This document shows positions 33,171 through 45,159 of a stretch of DNA of 64,000 bases, in pieces. The stretch is taken from the NCBI GenBank assembly GCA_032622095.1, contig CP136066.1, forward strand, positions 170,512,664 through 170,576,663. The letters are read 5' to 3'. The notes beneath the pieces are model-generated. The model had not been told where the DNA came from, ran no database searches, and worked only from the letters and a program-made list of their open reading frames with translations. Positions within the stretch are counted from its first letter, which is position 1, and every line of letters starts with the position of its first letter. The stretch is from Siphonodentalium dalli. Taxonomy: Eukaryota; Mollusca; Scaphopoda; Gadilida; Siphonodentaliidae. The position numbers and the translations under genes were made by a program.

Positions 33171-33589
33171 ATGTCCATAGATTATTTTGCGCTCGACGGA
33201 AGTTAATTCTTTCTATAATGAATGGATTCTGCCTTTCAGTTATAAATGTATACATTGGAACAGTCAATTATTCATTTAAAGGGGGTGTTCATGTCATGAA
33301 ACCGGAAAAATATTGGTGGGTAATGTTCCGTTAATAAGTTCTACAAACGACCTATGTAGAAAGAGTTGATGTTCATTTGAATAATTAAGGAATTAAGGGG
33401 GAAAAACATCCACCCCATTCCATTCGGCATATCTAAGATTAAGGTCTATATTATTTCACGCACCATGCCCAAGTAGCGTTTCTTAAAAAAACACTGAGTT
33501 GGAAATAATCTAAATTATTGCGATATGAATGGGGATACCTTGTACGTTTCAATGCAACATCGGATCTGCACAATAATCATGGAAATGTC
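33171..33589. other. No feature recognised
   Basis: AT-rich intron; nothing supported. Confidence 0.4.
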
Positions 33590-34395
33590 CTATACTTGGA
33601 AAGCTTGTGTCCTGGTCCTTCCCCGTGGCCAGTCAAAAAATGCTAGTTAATTAAAAAAAAACAATATTGTCATACATTTGGAAAACATTGTCATTGGAAT
33701 TGTCATCAGTTGGACATTTTCCAACTTAAGTGGGGGTGTCAGGTTTGAAATTTCCAACTCTAGGAAGGTTTGAGGTTAGTCTAGATGCTAGGATTTTGCG
33801 ATTTTCTTGTTCAGATTTCAAAATTTTCGCACACCGGGCCGAACTATGGTCGGCCTGGTGTGTCATTGTCCCTCCGGACCCTCCCCCGTGCAAAAATACA
33901 AAACTGCTAATTTGGGTTAAACTTGGGAACTGAAATGGTCATCAGTTGGAGAAATTTCCAACCTGAAGGGGGAGTATGAGGTTTGAAATTTCCAACACTA
34001 GGAAAGCTTCAGTTGAGGCCAGTCCAGATGGTAGGATTTTCAATTTTCTCGTATTGTTTTCAAAATGTTCTCACACCGGGCCGAACAACCATGGTCAGCC
34101 CGGTGTGTCCTGCTTTCTTGCCCGTAGCCGTGTGCATTTATCTGGAGTTAGACCGCTAGATGTTAGGATTTATGCAATTTTTCAGGTTAAAATATTTGAA
34201 TGTTCTCATACCGGGAATATAGAACCATGGTTTATGAATATATAGCATATTAGGCTTGAGCACTGGGGTGAAAATGTAATTATGCAAAACTTGTGTTTTT
34301 GACTGATTCTGATTCAAGGGGGGGGGGGTGCAATTGGAATTTCCCAAGGTGGACACCCCCCTTAACGGAGACCCTCTAGCCACGTCCCTGCTGAG
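33590..34395 (+). repeat. Family G element, plus copy
   Basis: Partner of 27838-28590 in opposite orientation; also similar to 30970-31450. Word order: GGAAAGCTTGTGTCCTGGTC, CATCAGTTGGA, AGTTGAGGCCAGTC, CACCGGGCCGAAC, a poly-G run, GGAGACCCTCTAGCCACGTC. Confidence 0.7.
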
Positions 34396-35198
34396 GAGAA
34401 CGGATAGTTTTCTCTCATCTACAAAATCGTCGCAGATAAGAAGCATTCATCACCATTCGCGTATATGTCAAATATATGTTGATAATACGGGGGTTCGTTC
34501 CAATGACCTCGTTATACCAGAAGTGCATGATTTGCTGTTCTCAATATAGCAAGCAGCTGAACATCTTTGAGGCTCCTATTATGTGTGTAGTTCTCGAACA
34601 CAAAGTTTTGTTCGATTGCCTTACATGTCAAGCCCTTAGTTAGCTAGAACACACGCACACACTCTTAAATGCACAGATGACCTTCGCAGTGGGTATTGCT
34701 GATAAAATATTCACATCCTTTAAAACTGCCATAAACAGAAAGAATATTAAAATATAGACCTATTTTGTTCTTAAACCATTCATAGATGGCATGTTATTGT
34801 CAAGACCATATGCCTTGTTAGTAAACAATGCCACATTAAGATGCAGTACAGTATGTAAAGAGTGTGCGATACGTCAAACGCTCAATACCGGGAATACAAC
34901 AATAAATGAACTTTAGTTAAAATTGCTACCATATTGCTTACAACATACCAATATAGCGCTCGCAAATCCTCGCCAGTCGGTGTTGAGTGGGTCACCGTGA
35001 ATCACTCTCCAAAAATCACCACGGTGTTGAGTGTTTTGCTTATCGCACACTCTTTACGTGCTGTATATAAACAAATGCTAGGCTCACACAAAGTGTGTTT
35101 TGTGGACAATATCGCATTCATACTAGCATTATAATATACTATTAGACTATTAGTATATTATTGTGGAAATTTATAATTTGGTAACTTTTATGTCATGA
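34396..35198. repeat. Dispersed repeat related to 61320-61500
   Basis: GTCACCGTGAATCAC, CACGGTGTTGAGTGTTTT and ATTTGGTAACTTTTAT occur here and again at 61370-61495. No gene. Confidence 0.5.
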
Positions 35199-35292
35199 TT
35201 AATGGACTCGCGACTGGACATTCGGAAACTAGATGGTCGAGCCCGAAGGCCGAGACCATTAGTTTCCGAACGTCCAGTCGCGAGTACATTAA
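35199..35292. repeat. Palindrome, 94 bp
   Basis: TTAATGGACTCGCGACTGGA is mirrored by TCCAGTCGCGAGTACATTAA, with a second stem GGAAACTA/TAGTTTCC inside. A TTAA-ended small MITE is likely. Confidence 0.7.
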
Positions 35293-36360
35293 CTGATTTA
35301 TAAAGCAGGTTTGGAATATACAACGATGAACTATATTTTCATGCCGACGAACTATTCTGATAAATATCGATAAATGAGACATATACTAACGTTTTATGTA
35401 CACAAAATAGTCCTCCGCTGAGAACAAAACCACGTCCATTGACACGAATCGTGTTAGTGGTGGTTACACATGGACTATGCCGTGATAACAATTGTATAGG
35501 CATAACAGCTGCCATTACAACTTTGCCATAAACTAAATGTCGATATACGCAAACATTTATTAACATATTTGTTTTCGTTGTAAAATATAACGTATAGATA
35601 TACGTAATATATACTGTCGACGCAATTATCTATATTTTTGGACACGAATGCATTTTAGGATAGTTTAGACTCGCGAATTGTCAAAGTAATATCGTTCTGC
35701 ACAGAAGAACAATAACTCTATTATGATTACGTGTTATGTTGAAAGTGATAGATACACCTGGTATGCAACTTAACATGCTGCCTTTCCTGGCAAGGAATTG
35801 TAGGGGGTTTATAAGAACTATGCAGATGTTTGTTATTGGGGGTGGCTGTTAGAAGCGAACTATTTCTCGAATAGTCGGCCTCCGTGGGAGTTCGGTGGAC
35901 ATGTTGTGGGACACATGGCCTTTCTAGATAAGGTATGTCGACTTGTAGTATAAATCGTAATATAATGTGCCAATTCGGAGCAATAGAAGGTAGAACAAAG
36001 GAGCTGGGATTTAATTCTAAATTGAAGCCTACAACTTGAATTCATCCGTGCCTTTAACATTCAAAAGCCATCGTGCACAATTGACTTATTATTTTTGATT
36101 GGCCCAGTTGCAAAAGACATGTGCCCAAATTGTTGTTGTTTTTGCTAATTTGTATACTCTGATGACATGTATGGTGATTATTTTATTCAATCATTATGAT
36201 TGTTCGTGCTTAATACGTAAAACGATTATTTTATAATTATGTCATTCCGTGTATCGATAGAACAAACTTCTGTAAATATTGTCAAATGATCTCCATATTT
36301 GGAGATAATAAAAATCTGTTAGAAGACCTATGCTTGTAATTATTTTTCTTTTATGAAATA
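35293..36360. other. No feature recognised
   Basis: No supported exon. Short open frames on the minus strand lack domains. Confidence 0.4.
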
Positions 36361-37680
36361 ATGAGTTACCCCTACGTTGTAGTTAGTCAAGTGACACAAA
36401 ACAATGAGTTACCCCTGTCCGTTACAGACAATTCAGTTACACACAGAACAACCAATTCACTGGGAAGGACTCTCCATCAAAAAGGACACTACAGTACTAA
36501 ACAGGTCTTTAGTCATGTTCTCATCTTCAGGACCGCGAACCTATACGGCATAATTTACTCGAAAATGGCGGCAAGATATCATGTATGGCAATTTCAACAT
36601 TCGTTGTTTTTCTTTTATATTTTTCAAAGATATCAGCAAGAAGATATCCACAAGCTAGACTAATGAGCTATCCCATTACAAGAACTCAACTCAACTCAAT
36701 TTATTGTAACTGTGGAATGGTCTACTGTAGTCGCCAGGTCAAATATGCACAGATCCAGAGACATAACTCTTTTCCCTCCATAGTAATTCATAAAACGGCT
36801 CTTCTCGAGAACCATCTGTCCTATGTAGCTTACATTTGATATGGAGTGTCGTTGTGTGACGGGGATTAATTTTTTTCTCCAAATGTGTCACCATGTTAAA
36901 TACGGACAGAGCCAGGGACATAACTCTTTACATCCATAGTAATTCTGAAACAGGTCTTCTTCTCCAGAAGCGCGAGACTAAATGGGGTCATATTAGTGTG
37001 GATGGTCCCTTGGTGACTGTGATACAGATTTCTTCATATTGGGTCGCCAAGTCAAATAGGGACAGGGACATAACTCTTTCCCTCAATAGTAATTTTAAAA
37101 CGGCATTTTTTTTCGAAAACGATCTGTCATATGCAGCTTATATTTGGTATAGAGGGTCCTTGTGCGACTGGGATTATTGTTTTCCTCAAATGTGGTCAGC
37201 ATGTCAAATAAGAGCAGTGCCAGGGACATAACTCTTTACATCCATACTAATTCTTAAAATATCTTCTCCAGAACCGGGACGAGTGACCGGGATTCAGATC
37301 TGTTCAAATGGTATCACCTGATCTCAATTAATACTGGCGGAGCCAGGGTCATAATTATTTCCCTCCATTGTAATTCTTAAAACGGCTTCTTCTCGAGAAC
37401 CATCAGTCCTCTTCAGCTGCTATTTGGTATGGATGGTCCTTGTGTGATTGTTACTCAAATTTGTTCATATGGGATCACCAGTTCAAATAAGGGCAGAGTC
37501 AGGGATATAAACTCTTTCCCAACATACTAATTCTTAAAAGGTCTACTTCAGAACCACAAGACTGAATGTGGTCACACGTGGTATTGAAATTCAGATTTTT
37601 TTGAATGGGGTCGCCAGATAGTAATAGTAATTCTTGAAGCGTCTCCTTCTCGAGAACCATCAGGTCATCCACATTCGTTT
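36361..37680 (+). repeat. Diverged tandem repeat, about 150-190 bp units
   Basis: Phrases GGGACATAACTCTTT, AGTAATTCTTAAAACGG, TCTCGAGAACCATC and TGGTCCTTGTGTGA recur in the same order about seven times. Open frames here reflect the repeat. Confidence 0.7.
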
Positions 37681-37875
37681 GATAAAGTCATAAACATGGA
37701 TGACAGAACAGGGAGCTATGCAGGGGTTTCAGTCCCTTCAGCTGTCTGGCTCGTGTACAAATACACAATTTACATTCGCGGAAACGCCCTTCTGAATGTT
37801 GTGCCCGCCAACATTGTGGGCCATCCTGATCCAAAAACAATATTCACTCAAATTCTTGACAAAGTTATCTGTCTT

Positions 37876-38808
37876 GTGATGACAATACTTTGAGTCACCA
37901 TGCCCCCATGATCTGCATGTAATCCCAGGTCACGACAATACTTTGAGTCACCATGTCCCCATGACCCCATGATATGCATGTAATCCCAGGTCACGACAAT
38001 ACTTTTAGTCCCCATGACCCCATGATCTGCATGTAATCCCAGGTCACGACAATACTTTGAGGCACCATGTCCCCGTGATATGCATCTAATACCAGGTCAC
38101 GACAATACTTTGAGTCACCATGTCCCCATGATCTGCATGTAATACCAGGTCACGACAATACTTTGAGTCACCATGTCCCCATTATCTGCATGTAATCCCA
38201 TGTCACGACAATACTTTGAGTCACCATGTCTCCATGATCTGCATGTAATACCAGGTCACGACAATACTTTGAGTCACCATGTCCCCATGATCTGCATGTA
38301 ATCCCAGGTCACGACAATACTTTGAGGCACCATGTCCCCATGATATGCATGTAATACCAGGTCACGACAATACCTTGAGTCACCATGTCCCCATTATCTG
38401 CATGTAATCCCATGTCACGACAATACTTTGAGTCGCCATGTCTCCATGATCTGCATGTAATACCAGGTCACGACAATACTTTGAGTCACCATGTCCCCAT
38501 GATCTGCATGTAATCCCAGGTCACGACAATACTTTGAGTCACCATGTCGCCATGATCTGCATGTAATCCCAGGTCACGACAATACTTTGAGTCACCAGGT
38601 CACGACAATACTTTGAGTCGCCATGTCCCCATGATCTGCATGTAATCCCAGGTCACGACAATACTTTGAGTCACCATGCCCCCATGATCTGCATGTAATA
38701 CCAGGTCACGACAATACTTTGAGTCACCATGCCCCCCCCCCCATGACCTGCATGTAATCCCAGATCGCGACAATACTTTGAGTCACCATGCCCCCATGAT
38801 CTGCATGT
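37876..38808 (+). repeat. 53-bp minisatellite, about 18 copies
   Basis: Unit: GGTCACGACAATACTTTGAG, then TCACCATGTCCCCATGATCT, then GCATGTAAT(A/C)CCA. One short unit near 38600 and a C-run expansion near 38730. Intronic, between exons 8 and 9. Confidence 0.92.
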
Positions 38809-38996
38809 CGTTAATAGACAATTATGACATTTGAACATGACCAAATGTGGAGCATACGTAAACATCTTCCCTCTTGAATGGTGAAGCCATATTTTGCGTG
38901 TTTTGGAAATGTGTCTCTTCTCATTCCAGCATTTCGCTACTCACCATGTTATTTAGTTATACATTTAGATATGTTGGTCACATATACCAGACTTAG

Positions 38997-39345
38997 GGTC
39001 AATCCACACCGGGCACGAGCGCGCGATTTTAACGCCGTTTTCTGTCGTCCGTAGCGATTCAAAGCGCGCGATTTTTATATTCACACCGAAAGCGACTGGA
39101 TCGCTTCGTCGCGCTCGATGGTTTGGGTAGATAATCGTTTGAGTGCATCACAAATACAATGTATATGGACATTTTAATGAGAATTTGCTAAAACTATAAA
39201 TGTAAGAGTTTTTCAAACTCATTTAATTGGTCAGCGATTCAGTCGCTTGCAGTGTGAATATAATAATCGCGCGCTTTGAACTGCTACGGACGACAGAAAA
39301 CGGCCGTTATAATCGCGTGGTCGCGTCCGGTGTTGATTGACCTTA
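38997..39345. mobile_element. Harbinger-like MITE
   Basis: Ends GGGTCAATCCACACCGG and CCGGTGTTGATTGACC with TTA on both outer sides. The arms (rich in GCGCGCGATT and TTTTCTGTCGTCCGTAGC) pair over about 100 bases. A TTA target duplication fits PIF/Harbinger-type elements. Confidence 0.7.
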
Positions 39346-39504
39346 TCTCCCAAAGTTTAATCCCATTCTGATGACCACGTATGAAGATATGCCAGAAATT
39401 ATTTGGGGGGGGGGCTAAAGTTATTTTTAGGCGTTTAGTATATATTGTAGCAGAGACGGATGGTCGTTCCGTTTTACCAATCCGCTGTTTATATCTCCTT
39501 TCAG

Positions 39505-39711
39505 AGGTGTTATGTTTGTGACATCTGTAAAAAGCAGTATTCCACATCGGATTGTCTGCGGCGTCATATGAAGAAACATGAGGATCGAAACACCTGGAAA
39601 TACACCTGTCAACATTGTGGACAACCCTTCTATAGAAAAGATTATTTCAATCTTCATTTGATGCGGAAACATAATGCTGTAGTCAGAGGTGGTGCTCCGA
39701 GTACATGGTGA
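39505..39711 (+). CDS. Zinc-finger exon 9 (two C2H2 fingers), 3' terminal
   Basis: Alternative C-terminal exon, phase 0 after ATCTCCTTTCAG. There is almost no leader (one Arg before CYVC). Finger 1 (YVCDICKKQYSTSDCLRRH...KKH, contacts T-C-R) and finger 2 (YTCQHCGQPFYRKDYFNLHLMRKH, H-x4-H, contacts R-Y-L) are joined by EDRNTWK, the linker type of exon 8. The two exons share finger 2 FYRKDY but differ at +6. Phe replaces the core Leu in finger 2. A 13-residue tail ends at TGA. A truncated family B MITE begins 35 bases downstream. Confidence 0.91.
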   Translation, partial: RCYVCDICKKQYSTSDCLRRHMKKHEDRNTWKYTCQHCGQPFYRKDYFNLHLMRKHNAVVRGGAPSTW

Positions 39712-39746
39712 TGAGAATTTTATTATTTCTGTGTGAGTGATATGTA

Positions 39747-39870
39747 CAGTAATGCCCAAAGTAATTGACAACTTAACCACATCAGAATTATGGGTAATTT
39801 TTCAGGATTTAGTCGGAAATATGGCTTGTTGCCATTCATCGGAAAGCTCTCGGCGAGCGCTTTCCGATGA
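39747..39870 (+). repeat. Family B MITE, truncated
   Basis: Starts CAGTAATGCCCAAAGTAATT and stops just past the palindrome centre, followed by unrelated sequence. Confidence 0.7.
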
Positions 39871-40494
39871 AATTATAATTACGGAGGAAGTGCATTGTGC
39901 TGTTCCAATATTATGGTATATATCCGTTTTGTGTCGATATTCGACCCCATGTTCAGACTGATACGCTTCCCAACTTTCTGCGAAAGGGATTTCTTTTTAA
40001 GGCTTTCTTCGTTACCGAGGTGATTAGGTCGCCGATAAGATCATCGGGGTCTGGGTTAGACAATGTTGGTGCGCACTCTAACCCCGACATGTGGGGGGGG
40101 GGGGTCGGGACCGATGTGACATTTTAATGTGCCATTCCGATCGAAGAAATTATAATATCTGTTCACGCTCACTGAAGCAATCACATTTGAAGCTATTTAA
40201 TGAACACTCATATACTGTGTCCGTGCCTTCGTAACGCAGTTATACATATTATTGTGGGGTGGTCATGATGCATTGCGTCATGCATTTCTGGGACAAAAGC
40301 GAAAACTACATGTACGTCGACCAGCACTTGATTTACTGTAAGCAACTATGTGCAATAGTGTGTGTAAGCCACGGGTAATATGAGCTACATATATATTAGC
40401 AGAACTTGATATTCTCAAGAGTCTCAATCGTAATATTCTATATGACACACCACTATGGTCAAGTGCCTCTGCTACATGTAGTATGCATTGATGT
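39871..40494. other. No feature recognised
   Basis: Contains a poly-G run near 40093; nothing coding. Confidence 0.4.
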
Positions 40495-40669
40495 TGATGG
40501 GTCTGCTGATTTAGCTATGGTATTTGTGGGTCTGCTGATTTAGCTATATGTAATGATGTTGTTAGGTTCTGCTGATTTAGCTATGTAATGATGTTGATAG
40601 GTTCTGCTGATTTAGCTATGTAATGGTGTTGGTAGGTTCTGCTGATTTAGCTGTGTAATGATGTTGGTA
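40495..40669 (+). repeat. Minisatellite, left of LINE
   Basis: Units around GATGTTGGTAGGTTCTGCTG and ATTTAGCTATGTAAT. Interrupted by a LINE and resumed at 44142. Confidence 0.85.
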
Positions 40670-43600
40670 CATCATCTGGTACATTATTAGACCCCATAAT
40701 AGTAAGCGACCAGGTCGTGTCATACGAACACGAAACAATCGATTTTGGGCGTACTATATCTGATCACTATACAGTGATGGCCTCTGTATATTTCGACTAC
40801 GCTCCATCTCAAGAACAAAGGAAACTTATTTGGCATTACAACGTAGCCGACTTTCCTAGAGCTAATACTATGATTAATGAAAAATGATTGGCATAAATTA
40901 TTGGCTCCTTCTTTGGATATTGACCATATAGTGCAAACTTTTACAGACATCTACATTAACATAATGAAAACTTGTATCCCACACAAAGAAGTGGTAATCA
41001 GACGAAACGATAAACGTTGGTTTACATCAGAATTAAGAACCGCTATTCGTAGTAAGCGAGACAAACTTAGACGCGCGGCTATCCGCACTGATAAAATTAA
41101 CGCTTGGACGAAATATAAATCAATGAGAAATAAAGTTAACAATATGAAAAAACACGCAAAACTTGAATATGAAAGCAAATTGGCAGACTTATTCCTATCG
41201 TCTAGTAACCTGAAATTTTTCTGGCAAACGGTTAAAGATATTTTGAATAAAAATCCAAATAGTATGGAATCCTATTAGGGCCACTTGCTAATGGCGCTTT
41301 CGGCGCGCGCCGAAAGCGACAAAAAGTGCGCCATTAGTAACGCGCCGAAAGCGACAAAAGGTGCGCCATTATATAGTAACGCGCCGAAACATGCGCTAAT
41401 ATCGCACATTTTGTCGCTTTCGGCGCCGAAAGCGACAAAAAGTGCGCCGAAAGCGACAAAAAGTGCGCCATTAGTAACGCGCCGAAAGCGACAAAATGTG
41501 CGCCGTTACGGCGCACATTTTGTCGCTTTCGGCGCGCCGAAACGTGCGCTAATATCGCACATTTTGTCGCTTTCGGCGCCGAAAGCGACAAAAAGTGCGC
41601 CGAAAGCGACAAATAGTGCGCCGTAACGGCGCATATTTTGTCGCTTTCAGCGCGTTACTAATGGCGCACTTTTTGTCGCTTTCGGCGCGCGCCGAAAGCG
41701 CCATTAGGAAGTGGCCCTAATAGGATTCCATAATATAGCGTTATTCCACCTATCAAATCTCCAATATGGTAATCTTATAATTGATGATTATGGAAAAGCT
41801 AATATTTTAAATGAGACGTTTATAAAAAATTCCTCTCTCGATGCGTCACACTGTAAACTACCAAGCCTTATATATAAATGTTCTGATAGGATATCAGAAA
41901 TTGAATTTGAAGACGTGGATATTATACATGCTATAAAAAGCTTAAAGGTTGGAAAAGCAAACGGTCATGACGGTATAACTACAAAAATGCTGAAAGAAAC
42001 TGTCCATACTGTTGTTGTGCCACTCAAAATAATTTTCACCAAATCTCTTTCCTTGAAATCTTTTCCTGCTGAGTGGAAAAAGGCAAATGTTATCCCGATT
42101 CATAAAAAAGATGACCGCTCAAATCCAGGAAACTATCGTCCTATATCCTTATTACCATGTTTATCTAAACTTTTTGAGAAGATTATTTTGAAATACTTAA
42201 TGTCTCATTTCGATAACAATGAATTGTTGTATAAGCATCAGTCTGGTTTTCTGCCTGGCCATTCAACTACTTTTCAATTAATTGACTTATATCATTCCCT
42301 GTGCCAGTCTCTCGACAACAAACTTGTGACTTGTTCTATATTCTGTGATATTTCTAAACCGTTCGAAAGAGTTGGCACACTTGTCTGATACACAAACTTA
42401 AAGAATATGGAGTTGAGGGAGACCTTTTATTGTGGATTAGTGACTATATATCAAACAGAAAACAGTGTGTGGTCGTTTCTGATGCCGTTTCTGATATGTT
42501 TCTCCACGCAGGAGTATCTATATTGGGGCCTTTCTTATTTCTTTATTTATAAATGATTTGTCTGATACAATTCATTCTTTGACGCGTATGTATGCTGATG
42601 ACACTTGTTTCACGAATGCCAGTCCTTCAATTGAAGAAACCATGCAGCTCTAATCTATCGGCCGATCTTGATCGTATCTCTGCTTGGGCTAAACAATGGT
42701 TTGTAAATTTTAATCCTGACAAAACAAAGACAATCGTGTTCTCTTTTAGACCCTCGCATGATCCAGTACAAATGTCATGGATTTGTCACTGGATGACTCC
42801 GCTATAGAAATTGTTTCATCTCATAGGCATCTAGGAATTGTTCTACAATCAAACCTGGACTGGGATATCCAAATAAATAATATGTGTAAGAGTGTAGCAT
42901 CAAGACTATCACAACTCAGAAAGTTAAAATATTTTTTGAATAGACGCACACTTGAGATTATGTATAACGTTTTCATTCTCCCTTTAATGGACTACGGTGA
43001 TGTCATCTGGAATAATGCACCAGCATACCGCCTCCGTAAATTAGGTGATCTATATTACGATGCAGCACGAATTGTCAGTGGTGTCACTAGATCTGTCTCA
43101 AACGCTAACTTATTATAATAATACGTGAACTTGTTTGGAATACTCTCCAACAACGCAGAGACTGGCATAAATTACGTCTCACTTATCAAATCTTGACTAA
43201 TCATGCACCATCCTATATACTAAACAAAATCCCTCCAACAACTGGCGACATAACGTTCAACAGATATGAGTTCAGAAATCCAAACTTTGTCAGACATTTT
43301 GTACCAGGCTCTCAGCATACAAATAGTAGTTTCCTTCCTTCCATGATTTCGATATGGAATGGCCTAGAGAAAATAGCACAACAAAGCGCATCAATTACTA
43401 CCTTCTCTAATCTTGTAAAACCACAATCTGGGACACTTAAACCACCAATGTTTTATTCTAGCGGCAAAATGAAAGCTAACATTGTGTTATGTAGACTCCG
43501 AAATAAATGCAGCGATTTGAATGGGGACAAATGTCAAATCACTTAACTTATAAGTAACCCGGAATGTAGTTGTGGCTACCTAAACGATGACGCTGATCAT

Positions 43601-43810
43601 TACTTTTTCACTTTTCCCTATTATCGAACAGAAAGGGCCAACCTCGAAGAAAAAATAATGCGAATAGGATTATATCAAGTTCTTGTTGCTGGTTTACTTT
43701 GTGGATCAGTCTCACTTTCCAATGAAGGAAATTACCAATTGTTCGCAGCTGTCCAAAAATATATTATAAACTCATTGCGATTTGGCGATGAACAGATGCA
43801 TTACATTTAG
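40670..43810 (+). pseudogene. LINE endonuclease/reverse transcriptase, broken
   Basis: Visible parts in order: the endonuclease end (TISDHYTVM), a frame change near 40880, a linker helix region (WTKYKSMRNKVNNMKKHAK), the MITE insertion, RT blocks (GKANGHDGITTKMLKE, NYRPISLLPCLSKLFEKI, HQSGFLPGHSTTFQL), then after frame changes the catalytic YADD near 42590, SRLSQLRKLKYFL, and a C-terminal CGY...DHYFF region ending at TAG 43808-43810. At least three frameshifts separate these parts, so no intact protein is made. Confidence 0.85.
41265..41730. mobile_element. Palindromic TA-flanked MITE inside the LINE
   Basis: 466 bases flanked by TA (41263-41264, 41731-41732). The ends TGGAATCCTATTAGGGCCAC and GTGGCCCTAATAGGATTCCA are exact complements. 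The interior is GC-rich and built from copies of AAAGCGACAAAAAGTGCGCC in both orientations. Dropping the element with one TA rejoins the LINE in the same frame, so it inserted after the LINE and left the flanks intact. The open frames inside are repeat translations. Confidence 0.88.
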
Positions 43811-44141
43811 TGAACACTATCAGTTGTATATTAACCTAAATTGAGAACAACATGCACTAAACATAAACATATGATATAAAACTATCTTCCCTTACCCCAT
43901 ACCAATCTTGAACATTCCATTATTGTATTTGTGTATTTTGTCAGATTTCCTTTTGTTTTGTGGTCAACATTTATGTACTTAAATTTTTCATCTGTGCATC
44001 ACCAACTTTTTCCGGAGAGAGGAGCTCCACCTAAGTTGCTATAACTTGTGCTCCAATCCTTATTCGCTCATCCTACATTAATGTGTTATAAATAAGTTTT
44101 GTTTGAAATGTTAATATGGGATGCTCAATAAAATATGAAAC

Positions 44142-44945
44142 AATGATGTTGGTAGGTTCTGCTGATTTAGTTATGGTGTTGGTGGGCCTGTCGATTTAGC
44201 TGTGTAATGATGTTGGTGGGTCTGCTGATTTAGCTATGGTGTTGGTGGGCCTGTCGATTTAGCTATGTAATGATGTTGGTGGGTCTGCTGATGTAGCTAT
44301 GGTGTTGGTGGGCCAGTCTATTTAGCTATGTAATGATGTTGGTAGGTTCTACTGATTTAGCTATGGTGTTGGTGGGCCTGTCTATTTAGCTGTGTAATGA
44401 TGTTAGTAGGTTCTACTGATTTAGCTATGGTGTTGGTGGGCCTGTCGATTTAGCTGTGTAATGATGTTGGTGGGTCTGCTGATTTAGCTATGGTGTTGGT
44501 GGGCCTGTCGATTTAGCTATGTAATGATGTTGGTAGGTTCTGTTAATTTAGCTATATGGTATTGGTGGGTCTGGTGAGTTAGCTGTGTAATGATGTTAGT
44601 AGGTTCTACTGATTTAGCTATGGTATTGGTGGGTCTGCTGATTTAGCTATGTTATGATGTTGATATGTTCTGCTGATTTAGCTATGGTATTGGTGGGCCT
44701 GTCGGCCTGTCGATTTAGCTATGTAATGATGTTAGTAGGTTCTACTGATTTATCTATGGTATTGGTGGGTCTGCTGATTTAGCCATGTAAGGTTGTTAGT
44801 AGGTTCTACTGATTTAGCTATTTTATTGGCGGTCCTGCTGATTTAGCTATGTAATGACGTTGGTATGTTCTACTGATTTAGCTATGGTATTGGTGGGTCT
44901 GCCGATTTAGCTATGTCATTATGTTGGTAGGTTCTGCTGAAACAG
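44142..44945 (+). repeat. Minisatellite, right of LINE
   Basis: About 25 half-units of roughly 31 bases alternating GTTGGTGGGCCTGTCGATTT and GTTGGTAGGTTCTGCTGATT types. It ends about 215 bases before exon 10. Confidence 0.88.
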
Positions 44946-45159
44946 GACTTTAAACGAGTGGCGGTAGCGGGAGTTAATGTGTATTCAGTATATAGAGAGT
45001 TAATGGACAGAGTCCCAAATTACCCTGCTACATAAGACTTATCGAATCAAAAGTTTATATCCATTTTGTTGTAAGTAACCCTATCGTATTATATTGCAAA
45101 ATTTTCAATGAGGAACAAAATTATAGATATTAACGCTGGTTTCCCACTATCCATTTCAG

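Larger units (their letters stand above)
40670..44141 (+). mobile_element. 5'-truncated LINE (CR1/Jockey-like)
   Basis: A non-LTR retrotransposon inserted in a minisatellite, with a 13-base direct repeat AATGATGTTGGTA on each side (40657-40669, 44142-44154). It starts within the endonuclease domain (an SDH motif near 40757), includes the reverse-transcriptase domain and a C-terminal Cys/His region, and ends just after an AATAAA near 44128. The 5' half is missing, as is common for LINE insertions. A palindromic MITE splits it at 41265-41730. Confidence 0.88.

Noticed and set aside
37876-38808. CRISPR-like array
   Set aside because: Tandem units abut directly with no unique spacers, and the setting is an animal intron.
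41285-41626. Ala/Lys-rich repeat frames on both strands
   Set aside because: They lie wholly inside the palindromic MITE and read its repeated units.
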